Shown in pieces: positions 46,001-56,100 of a stretch of DNA of 64,000 nt (position 1 is its first letter; the number at the start of each line of letters is the position of its first letter). Origin of the DNA: Chlamydomonas sphaeroides (Eukaryota; Chlorophyta; Chlorophyceae; Chlamydomonadales; Chlamydomonadaceae); NCBI GenBank assembly GCA_001662425.1, contig BDDC01000042.1, forward strand, positions 1 to 64,000. Direction: 5' to 3'. The translations under genes and the position numbers were made by a program. The notes under the pieces are model-generated. The model was not told the DNA's origin and ran no database searches. It saw only the letters and a list, made by a program, of their open reading frames with translations.

Positions 46001-48984
46001 ATCAGCCGCTTGCCGTGTGCACCGTCGCTGCTGCTGCAGTCGGCGCCGCGGCCGCTGCGCTGTCCGCCGCCGTGCTGCTGCCGCTGCCGCTGCCGCCGCC
46101 ACGGCCAAGGCCCCCTCGCCCACCCTCCTGCTGCGTTCGTAGCTGGCGCCGCCCGCTTAGGGCAGCCGCCTGGGTCACAGATTGGATGTCCCGCCGAGCT
46201 CCTCTTGACGGCGCCGCAGCCGCCACCACATCCCAGCAAGCCAGCTTGCTGCTGACGCGCTCATCCAAGCCGCGCCGCAGGATGCTGACGCCCCCGTGTG
46301 CCCACCCAGGCACGACCGCGCCAGGGAATGCCGCGCTGCTGCCACTCTGCCGTACCTTCATCTTCTCCTCCAGCTTCTCGCACAGCACCCGGTTCAGTTC
46401 CTGCGCGTGGAGACGCCCGCAACACCGTTCAGTAGCGGTAATACACGCTCTCGTGTCCCGCCTTGGCGCCGCCCGCCCCACAGACATGCCGTACACCTGC
46501 CGTACCTGCACGTCGTGCTGCATGAAGGCGTCGTACGTATTCCAGCCGAACGACTTGGTGAGCTCCTTGGTGGACACGGCGCTGCGCGCGTACTGGAGCT
46601 GCGGGCCGGGGCGGGGGTGCCAAGAGGGAGGAGATGCCAGGGTGAGGAGGTGCGCTTGAGAAGGGGCGCAGGGGGGGCCGCGTGTGGTGTGCCGACACCA
46701 TCCCGTCCGCAGACACGGCACGCAGCATGTGGCGGTCTGGCCCGACGCAGCAGGACCCCGCCCGGCCCCTCGCGGCCCCCCATGCTGGGCCGTCCTCAGC
46801 GCCTTGCGCCACCTGGCCTCCATAGTCCCACCCGCCTCCGATCGCAGCATGGCGTCACGTGGCATACGACCCCAGCCCAGCGCGACCCAAGCACACACTC
46901 GGCCGTCGACCCGCTGAGCTGCTGCTCCGGCTTCCTGGCCGCCGACCCCGAACCATTGGCTCTGCACCGAATCCCCTCGGGCCCCTCCGCTCCCTGCGCG
47001 CCCTGGCCCCGCGGCTGCGCCGCGGCCAATCCGGCGGCCTACCCTGTAGAACAGGCTCTGCAGCGCCACGGGCAGCGACTTGCTGGGCTCGTCGTTCTCC
47101 GGCACCGGCATATGGTACACCGCCTGGTGGGGAGGGAGGCGGAGGAGCGCGGTGGACGGGCCTTGGTGGGCGCGAGGCGGACAGCAGGGCGGGGTGCGGC
47201 GCGCCGAGCCTGAGGAGGTCGGTCAGCTGCCCGCTGCGGCGCGCCGTGCGGCCGTACCTTGCGGAAGTACGGCACGTTGTACAGGTACTGCAGCAGGGAG
47301 TTCATGTAGCACGTGGCGCCCTGGTTCTTGAGCCCAACGTAGCCCGTCTCCGTGCGGCTGCGTGGGTGGGTGCATCGCACGCTGGTTAAGTCCTGCTCCT
47401 TGCAACAATGTCAAATAGCAGCGAGGGGCATATCGCTGCGACGGGTCGCACTCCCACAATGTCCCTCTGCGCGCGCCGGCCGTGGCCACGGCGATGCGGC
47501 GAAGACGGGGGACAGGAGTGGTCGGCGCGGGCGGACCCCCGGTAACGGGACCGGCTGCCGACCCCAAGCCAATGCTCCGGCACTGCCACCAACTGCCGCA
47601 GCTGTGTAGCGCAGCGCTCGGTTGCGTCCCCTCAGCGAGTCAGTCCCGGGCCGGCGCCCTGGGCCCGACTTGGTCCGCCGGATGCCCAAACGGCCACCCC
47701 CACCAACCGCCAACTGCCGCGCCGCCGTGGTCGGTTTCGCCCGTCCGCCGGCTGCGGCTGCCGTACCTGTCGTACAGGAACCGCTCGTCGCGCTGGATGG
47801 TGATCTCCGCGCGGATCACCAGGGCGCCGTCCTCGCGCAGGTAGCCGTTGCTGGTCGAAATGTCGACCAGCTGCAGCATCTGGCTGAAGCCCCAGTCCAC
47901 CTGTTGCGGCGGGAACGGGGGCGGGCGGGTTGGGGCGGGCAGGGGCGAGCTGGAGCAGGCTGGGGCGGGTTGGGGCACGTCCATGGGCCACATGTGTTGA
48001 GCATTGTCATCTTTTAAGCTGGCTATGGGTTGCACGGTGCTGGGGCGTCCAGCCGCAGCCCCAAGCCCCACCTGGTCCTGGCTGAAGGTGTGGTTGGCGT
48101 CTGTGAGGGCGCGGATAAGCAGAAGGGACGGGAAGTGCGCGACAAACGTCTTGTTTGTGAACTGGGAAAGTGCCGTTGCTTTTGCCCCGGGTAAGCTCCG
48201 AAGTACTGGCATGCCGGCAGGGCTGCTGCCTGGGGCGCTACTGACAGGGGGCTGCTTGCCGACTTGGGTGGAGCGAGGAGTGCCCAGGCGGGCGTTGCAG
48301 CTGGGCCTGCTCGGCGAAGCGTATGTGAGGATGCGCACCTTTGGCGAAGTGGCGGTTGGGGTCCTTGTGGTTGAGGATGATGAGTTTGAACGAGGCTTTG
48401 GGGTTCAGGTGCGGCGGCGTGTAGGACGCCTCCGGGTACTCCAGGAACACGGACACGAACCGATACGGGGTAGAGTTCTGCTTGGGGAAGCATAGCATGC
48501 GCCTGCAATAGGAGCGTGGTGTTGGTTGGGAGGTGTGGGTGGGGCGGGCCGGGGCGGGCGCGTGGCGCAGGGCGAGGCCGGCGCAGGGGGTGCGCACCAT
48601 AGGTAGGTCCCAATTTCGAAAGTCTCCGAAACCTGCTTGTCCGAGAGCTTAGCGAAGTTGGGCAGCACCCACTGCGCGTGAGCCGGGTAGCGGGGACGGG
48701 GGTAAGGCGTCGGCCCCTGGGCTTCATGGCAACGATGGGCGATGGGCCCTCGCACCTCGTAGAAGCCGGTGCAGTTGTTGGGCTGTTCCAAGTCCATAGG
48801 CTTCGTGCTGCCAGCTACCGAGTGCTCGTGCTCAGCCTCAGCCACAGGGCCCACGACGGGGCCGACCTCGGCTGCGGACCATTTGGACTTGTGTAAGCGC
48901 AGATCTTCGCGAAACCAGGTTGCGCGTGTACGCACCGTCCATAGCGTCCTCTGCGACAGGCTGCATCAGCTCCTCATCGTCCAT
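37045..48984 (-). CDS. UBP12/UBP13 (USP7/HAUSP)-type ubiquitin carboxyl-terminal hydrolase
   Basis: About 28 exons over 12 kb, giving roughly 1,100-1,150 residues, close to plant UBP12/13. Start MDDEELMQPVAEDAMD at 48984; the end YEKPVKIYG matches the plant C-terminus, with stop TAG at 37045-37047. Order: MATH/TRAF domain (~48.69-47.77 kb: HWVLPNFAKLSDKQ-like, CFPKQN, VDWGFSQM); catalytic Cys box GLKNQGATCYMNSLLQYLYN (~47.3 kb); YHMPVPENDEPSKS; TKELTKSFGW with FMQHDVQELNRVLCEKLE (46.6-46.36 kb); INVQYKSTRKESF (44.8 kb); LQLQLKRFEYDFQRD (44.2 kb); and His box HSVLVHSGGVHGGHYYA (43.85 kb). Catalytic Cys and His are both present. Then come AYMLVYVRMDDWN (43.2 kb) and the C-terminal ubiquitin-like array, with YFDLVDHDKL, RQRFWTFKHR, LLFFKLYDP, ALFEEVKFEP and LRLTRHNYYSS (41.95-39.5 kb). 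It removes ubiquitin from proteins; plant homologues act in light, clock and immune signalling. The longest intron (44.9-46.35 kb) has no gene in it. Confidence -1.
42314..42431. repeat. Long foldback (inverted repeat) in a UBP intron
   Basis: Two arms of about 57 bases, each closed on the outside by CACACGCGCCCC or its complement, meet at a TTGCAA centre with almost no loop. The arms share CACACGCGCCCC, TATGAGCCCC and GCGCCCCC blocks, with roughly ten mismatches and two small gaps. As RNA this would form a hairpin like the long precursors of algal small RNAs, or it could be a foldback transposon. It lies in the intron between the UBP exons at ~42.8 and ~41.95 kb. Confidence -1.
42980..43030 (-). 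other. Candidate duplicated 51-base exon inside the UBP gene
   Basis: This phase-0 open stretch, flanked by AG and GT, would encode GMAAKNDIAERMLDRAE. The preceding certain exon ends VAKDDIAKHLLDRLE. Plant UBP12 has this motif once. The stretch may be a skipped relic, an alternative exon, or an extra copy in the protein. Confidence -1.
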
Positions 48985-49750
48985 GGGGGTGCAGGCCCGA
49001 GCTCAGCAAGAAATGGACCAGCACGTCCTTCTAGCGCGCGGGCGTCAATGCGACAAGCCCGCTGCGTTACAATGCAAGGAAAGCAGCCAAGAATTGGTGC
49101 TGTTGTAAGCAGCTGACATGCGCAACCTGCGAACTTCCATACTTCTGTCGGCACAAACCCTCGTCGCGAACCCACGCCTCCCCCGAGCGGCCGACCGGAC
49201 CACGGCTGGGCAAGGTGCACGTCCGCAGTAGCCTTTGTCTGCACCCATCCCATTTTTATCGCTTGAGCGCCATCATATAACGTATCCATGCCTCCACACA
49301 TCCCCCACGTACTTTAGCTTTCTTTAGTATCCATGCCTCCACACAACGGGCTGAAGGCACCGCCGAAGTGTAACATATGTGGTACATCCCAAGCTTCGCG
49401 CCCATCGTCGTAACATGTCCGGCAGCGGCAGTACCAGCAACCGTGTGCGAGCCCGTCCCTACATGTTCTTTCCACGTCGCGTCCACTTCCACGCCACCGT
49501 GCGCAGCCCCACCCAGCGAACCCACGTAGCCTGGCAGCTGGCGCCTTCCGCAAGCGGAGCTGCCAAACGGTCCCAACACGCGACAACGCGACGACATTAG
49601 CCGCGTCCCGTCCAAACGTGAACACAACCAGCGCCTGGGGGACTGCCAACAGTGTATGTCTTTGTGCATGCTTTCTTGCCCCCCACATAGCAACTCATAT
49701 TCCTTGCAACTGAGCCTCTAAGCTCTGTCCCTTGGCCCTGTGCATCCCAA
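48985..49750. other. Intergenic: UBP promoter and 3' flank of the membrane protein gene
   Basis: Contains two copies of GTATCCATGCCTCCACACA (49282-49300 and 49327-49345). TTACA at about 49067 reads as TGTAA on the minus strand and could end the upstream gene. No ORF here is convincing. Confidence -1.
49282..49345 (+). repeat. Pair of 19-base direct repeats
   Basis: GTATCCATGCCTCCACACA occurs at 49282-49300 and 49327-49345 around 26 bases of unrelated sequence. It looks like a small tandem duplication or the footprint of an excised element. Confidence -1.
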
Positions 49751-51864
49751 CTAACCGCCCCGCCGCAGCTGCAGCCGGTGCAGGCCAAGCAGGGCGAGGT
49801 TGATGGGGTCCGCGTACACGCTGAGGGCCATAAACACGTACTCGTCCGGCGCCGCGGTGTAGGCGTGTCTGGCGTGGACCACGGCTGAGACGTCGGCCAG
49901 AGCAAACATGAGAAAAGCTGCAGCGCAGGCTGCGGCCACCGCCACCGCTGCCGGAGATGGCGGTGGCAGGCCAGCCGACGGCGGCAAGGCCCACCTGGCA
50001 GCGGCGGCCCAAACCGCGGAGCCTAGCAGGACGCCGCATAGCGCCGCCGCCACGCCACGAAGGAGGTTTAGTTCGATGTGCTGGCAAGTGAGCGAGGCGG
50101 CAGCGGCAACGGCGACCGCGCCCGCCGCCGCGAGGGCGAACGCAAGCGCCGGCGCGGCGCTGGAGCAGGCGGCGCTGGCGGAGGCGACCAGGAGCGCTTG
50201 GCCGGCGGAGAAGGCTGCGGGGTGGGGTGCGTTGGGGTGTGTGCGCTGCCTCCCATGGCATCGAGGCACTGCCAAAGCGCACATGTGGCACGGCAAGCCA
50301 AGGCAAGGCCCCGGCGCCACCCTCACGGCCCGCATCCCAGCAGCCGCAGCAGCCATCGCGGCGCCTGTTGGCTGATCTTTCCCAGCCAGCGCAACACCAC
50401 CGCATGCCACGTACACAAGCACCTGTGAAGACCAACACGCTGTGCGGGTGCCGCCGCCTCGCGTGCTCCGACAGCGCCAGCGCCAGCAGCGTACCCAGCG
50501 TCAGCACGCCCGCCAGCGGCAGCGCCCAGGGCCGCGCCAGCAGCGCCACCAGCGGCGAGCCAGGCGCGAGGCCTGCGGCGCCGGCAGCGGCGCCGGCCGC
50601 CAGTGAGGCGGCGGTGAGCAGGAAGACATTTCGCAGGAAGGTGTTGCGCAGCTGCGGAGGGCCAGCGGCGGGCGCGCGGGGCCACCAGGCGAGCCGAACG
50701 TCGGCACCGCACCGACAAGGCACGACCAACATAGCGCAGGGGGCAGAGGGCAGAGGGCAGGCAGAGGGCAGGCAGTCCGTGTGCGGACAACGCCACGCGC
50801 CAGCGACGGCAGCTGGCAGCTCCACCCGCCCCCCGCTCGCCTGCGGACTCGACTCGTGCAGCTGGTGTGCGTGGCGGACGGCGCCGCCGCCGCTGCTGCC
50901 GCCCTGCTCAGGCTCGGGGCCGCCCGCCAGGGCCGCGTAGACGGCATCATGGCCATGGCGGCCAGGCACCCAGCCACCGCCCCACTGCCGGCCGCGCTCT
51001 TCATCGCCATTGTTGCTGGCGGCCGGCACGCTGTCGTCGGCGCCAAAGAGCCGCCGCGGGCGCGGCCAGCCCGGCGGCGAGGCCGCAAGCGCTGCGGCGG
51101 CCATGCAGGTGGGTCGCAGGAGGACAGCCAGCCACATGCCCTATGCAGCGACGCCGGCGCAGACGGCGGCTCGCCGCCCTGCCTAGCCAGCTAGCTACCC
51201 TCCGGCTAGTAAGTCTGCTGCCCTGCTCAACCTGGCCCGGCCCGGTGGGGGCGCTTCCACGGGGTCGCATACCTGGTGCCGGCTCCGGCGGCGCCGCCGG
51301 CCCCGCGCCGCCGATGGTGCAGGTGTAGCCGGTGATGAGGCGCACCGTGCTGCTCAGCGGCGCGGCCGACGGCGACACCACCTGCGATGTGGGCCCGACG
51401 GGGATGCGCATGCCGGCGTTTCCGCCCGCTGCCCCAGGCCAAAGCTGGGCCGCGGCCGCGGCCGGAGGCGCCGCCGCCTCCGGCGACCCATGGGGCGGCG
51501 CGTCCGCCTCAGCGTGCGGCGGCTGCGCCGCCGATGCGGCAGTTGCAGCAGCGGGTGGCGCGGCAGGCTCAGCCGCTGCCGCGACCCTCACATGCCCTCG
51601 AAGCAGCCGTGGCCACGGCCAAGCCTGCAGGCCGCCGGTTGCGCCCGGCGGCGGCGACGGCGGCGGCATCTCGGCTGGCGCCGTCGCGGCGGAGGCTGCC
51701 AGCGCTCCGCGCGAGGTCAGAGGCGCTGCTCCCCAGTAGCCGAATGGGTCGGCGGGGTCGGCCCCAGGCTGCAGGATGCGGCGGGGGCGCGCCGGCGCCT
51801 CGGGCGTAGGCACCTCAGCGCCGCCGGCGAGGGCCGCGAAGGGTGAGGCAGCGACTGGGTGCAT
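49751..51864 (-). CDS. TMBIM/BI-1-like (LIFEGUARD-type) membrane protein
   Basis: Exons 51864-51273, ~51099 to ~50836, 50651-50423 and 50214-49751 (stop at 49751-49753). The first two exons code a long Ala/Pro/Gly-rich, low-complexity cytoplasmic region; exon 2 limits are uncertain. Exon 3 starts LRNTFLRNVFLLTAASLAAG, matching the family's R.FLRKVY.LL start, and has two hydrophobic segments ending HPHSVLVFTG. Exon 4 carries further hydrophobic segments (ALAFALAAAGAVAVAAA, GVLLGSAVWAAAA, VAAACAAAFLMFALA) and ends DEYVFMALSVYADPINLALL, the family's closing signature with its acidic residues. That gives about six membrane passes. Family members sit in ER or Golgi membranes, influence calcium leak and limit cell death. 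The very long N-terminus is unusual for the family. Confidence -1.
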
Positions 51865-53108
51865 GCCTGACGATGATCCGCGCAGCGAAGTGAAGGAATG
51901 TTTACAGGAAGTGAGAGCTCCGTTGCGTCGTGGAGCCCTGCATCGGCGAGGGGCGACTGCCGTTTCGTCGCCGGCACCGAGAACGAGCAGTCGCGACTGG
52001 TGTCGCCGCAGCTACGCGCTCCGGGCGTGCCGCACAGTGCTTTAGAGCAGTACAGGCGCGTGCGCATGCGCCTGGCTAAGTTCCGTAATGTGGAAGCGCC
52101 GCTGTCGCGAGGCGTCAGCGCACGCGCGAAACGGGGCATACACGCATCACAACGGCTGTACGATGCTTTCACAGTTTATTTGTTCGTGGCGCTCTGACGT
52201 ATGTTTGGTCCGACTAAAGCTGGCGCAGAAACCTGGGCAGTTGACTCACCCCTACGCCGTCGCATGCTTTCCCAAGCCCCTTTTCCCGGCTGCCCCCACC
52301 AGCCTCCCGTCAAGGTACCCGGAAGCAGCCATGCAGTAATTACACATGCACTCTCGCAGCACTGCCATACGTGCAGACAGCTCCACTTAGTAAAAGCGCT
52401 AAGCGGGCCGGTGACAGTGACACGCAGAGCGCGCCGGCCCGCGATAAGTTATGCATATCACACTCGTTTCTGGGCACCCAGCGGCCGCCGCGCGCAGGCC
52501 GGCCGCCGCTGCCACCCGCAGCGCTGTGGCGCCCGCGCAAGCCCCCGGGGATGAATGTCCTGCGGGCTGCGCTTTGCCCCCCGCCCCCGCCCGCCGCCAC
52601 GCCCCGCCGCTATCCATGCCCACGCGACCCGCCCCGCCGCCTGCCACGCCCGCGCGGCACGCCCCACCGTGAAGTCTTCCGAACGCCTCGCAGTGCACAG
52701 GGCGCAGACGGCACCCACAGCCCGGCCAGCACTAGATACGCTGGCTGTTCGCACGCTACCTTGCAGGAAATCAGATGCACCGTAGCTTGGCGGTTAGTTG
52801 TCTACCCGGCCCATCGCTGCCTACCCCCGCCCCCATGCCAGCGACCCCGCCCAAAGAGCCCGAAGCTCACCGCCAAACCTACTGACCGCAGCAGGGGGGC
52901 CCAGCCGAGGCCACAGCCGCAACACACATTCCGTGCCCTGCATCACCGGCTGGCGCAGTGCGGCACTGACCTAAAGCTTGCCTGCGCCTCACGGCACAAC
53001 CGCCTGTCGTAGACAGGCTCCCGTTCCCGCCGTACCCGGCCGCTAGTGCGAAGTGGCCCCTTCGTGGCCCGGTCCGGCCTCTCCTTATGCGCCCCACCCG
53101 CCCGCCGC
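51865..53108. other. Intergenic: promoter of the membrane protein gene and 3' flank of DYRKP
   Basis: TTACA at 52340-52344 reads as TGTAA on the minus strand and would be a late poly(A) signal for DYRKP. ORFs on both strands at 52371-53012 are proline- and arginine-rich and look compositional. Confidence -1.
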
Positions 53109-56100
53109 CTAGGCGTCCAGCGAGGGATAATCCTGCTGCAGCCAGGGGTGCTTGAGCGCCTCGGCCGCGGTGGGCCGCTTGCGCGGGTCCACGGTGAGCA
53201 GGTGCGCCACGAACTCCAGCAGCCCCTCGTCCGCGTCCGGCATGCTGCAGGGCGGCGCGGAGCGCAGCAGGGCCAAAGGGCATCAGCGAACCAATAGAGC
53301 AGCACCAGGGACAGGCTCCACTTCACGGCGGTGGGCAGCAACTGCCAAGCAGGCTCGACCTCAGAAAGACGCGGCCGTCACAAGGGCTGGACCATGGCAG
53401 CGCGGCGAGCACGGGCAGCATAGCCCTTGTCCGCCCACAAGACTGCGGCAAGCGCCACCCTGCCCACGCGGCCACGGCCGCAGCAGCTCACCGGTGGCGC
53501 AGTGAGGTGCGCTTGGGCACGAGCAGCTCGTACTTGTTGGTGGTCGTGCCCCGCTCGTACAGCATGCCGCTGCGCGTGTAGAAGCGGTGCGCGTAGCGGC
53601 CTTTGTGCAGCATCCACTCAGGCACCGGGCCCAGGATGCCCTCCAACCGCGCCAGCAGCGTGGCCAGGGAGTCGTTCTAATGGGGCGAGGCAGGGACAGG
53701 GTGCGTAAGGTGGTGTCGAGATCAGGTGGTGTCGAGTGTGTGGAGGGCGTGCATGCATTCTGGCCAGGGCTGAGAAGGGAGGGTAGGCAGCAACTTCGCA
53801 GGTTGGCGTCGCCTTCGAAGCAACCGGGCGCTCGCCGCACCGCCGCAGCAGCCGGCAACGGACATGAATTGCGCGCCCCTCGCTCGCGCTCGCCAGCCGC
53901 AAGCTGGTGTGCGGTCGCCCCCACCTGGAACAGCACAAAGCCACTCGACAGCTCGGCCAGGATGCAGCCCAGCGACCAGACGTCCACCTTGTAGTCGTAC
54001 GGGAGGCCCAGGATCACCTGAGGCACCACACATGCCGTGCAGGAGGGCATCGGTCGCACGCCAGCCGCACCACGCCCTGAACCCTGGCAATCAGCCACCA
54101 GCCCGTGCAAGCGGGCGCGAGCGGGCAAGGATGAGGATTGCGACAGTTTTGATCACGCCCTGTGCGCCGCGACGCACCTCCGGCGCGCGGTAGGAGCGGC
54201 TCTGCACGTAGCTGCTGAGCTGGTCGGTGATGAAGCATGAGGAGCCCAAGTCGATGACCTTGACCTCGCACCTGCAGGGCACGGAGGTTGCGGGCAGGGT
54301 GGGCACGCGCCGGAACCAGACCGACACAATCTTCTGGGCTAACGCTAAACCACATGCACACGCGCCTTCCCGCATGGCAAGCCATGCCACGCCCATTAAC
54401 GCACGCAGCCCAACGCTCGTATTCCCCAGTCCCGGCCGCCTGATAACCTCACCGGCTGTAGCTCTTGATAAGGATGTTCTCGGGCTTGAGGTCCGAGTGG
54501 ATGAGGCCCAGCGAATGCAGGAACGCCAGCGAGCGCAGCGCCTGGCGCGCGATGCGCTGGATGCGGGCGTTGGTGAAGTACAGCTCGTCGCCCGACTCCT
54601 TGTTGTACTTCTGGAACTCGTACAGGTTGGCGCGCAGCAGCTCGCACACCAGGAACAGGTGCTCCTGCGGTTGGCGATTGTCAGTGGGGTAGCGGCTTGC
54701 TAGGGGGTTTGGGTGGCGTGGGCAGGAGACAGCGCGCCGCCAGGCCACGTCGACAGGGGAAGCGACTGGTGGCAACGCAAAGCGGCGCGGCAGCCGTCTG
54801 CTGCTCTGCCATACCTTATAGTAGAAGAAGTCGTACAACCGCACGATGGCGAACTCGTCGTTGGGATCCATGGTGTTGACGTACTTGAGCAGCTTGATCT
54901 CGTCAAGCGACTGGTCGAAGTAGTCCTTGTTGTTCTGTGGCGGTGCCGCGGGCAGACAGCAGGCGGTGGCAGCGCACCCGTCAGCTGCGATGCGCGTCGT
55001 TCATGTTTCACACTTGCGCAGGACAGCTAGCCTTATCACCGGTTGCATTGCGGGCCCCACAGCCCCAAACCAGGCTCCCATCGCTCGTCGCCGTCGATCC
55101 TCTGGGCCATCCAGGCATGCCGCACCTTGATGATCTTGAGGCACACCAACTGCCCTGTCTTGACATCCAGCGCCTGCACCGCGCGGCTGAAGGCAGCGGA
55201 GCCCAAAAAGTCCATCACCTGGTACCTGTGGGCCGGGGCGCGTACCAGGAACCGCAGCAAGCGTGTTGGAGTACGCTTCAGCTGTGCCTATCAACAAGGG
55301 CAGGTGCAACATTGCAACATTGCAGGTGCCCCAACGGCGCCGGGTCGCTGGGGCAACGCGCACGCTCTCTCCTTGCACGCACGCGCTGCTGTCCCCGGCG
55401 CTCACCGGCCGGCGATCAGGTCGTTGAGGCGGATGGGGAAGTCCTTAGTCTCCTCGAAGCCCGTGCGCTGGCGGCGGTGGATGACGCGCAGCTCGAACAC
55501 CTCGTACTTCTTGTCAATGTAGTCGGGCTCGTACTCGTACAGCACGTTGCCGTGCTCGTCCATGTGGTACCGCGGCATGAGCGCAGAGTCGGGCCGGCCG
55601 CGGGCGGCGTCTGACGGGCGCAGTGCGAACCCGGAGGGTGGTCGGGTCAGGGACAGCGACCAGCCTACCGGAAAGGATAGAACAAATTGCATTCTTTCTA
55701 CTCCAGCCGCGACATGCAAAGCCTTGACTGCCCGCTGCAGTGCACATTCCGTTCAATAACCTTAGCTGCTGCTCATTCGTGCGCCACTAGCGCACGCATG
55801 CCGTCTCAGGCGCGCAACCCCATGCGTCCATACAACAGCCACAGCGTCCTCACCGGTCGCGCTCGGGCTGCTGCCCAGGGCCTGATCCTCCTCCGCAAGC
55901 TGCGCGCCGTCCTCGTCGTCGTCGCCCAGCGGCTCCTCGATCAGCCCCGCCAGTTCATCCAGCTGCCGCCGCCCCTCCGTCGGCTCGTCCACGTCCGCGT
56001 CGTCGCCGTCGTACGACGCTGGCTCTGAGAACGCCCCCGCGCCGTCGCTGGGGAGCCGGTCCGGCGGCGACGTCAGCGAGGCCGACGCCAGCAGCTGCGC

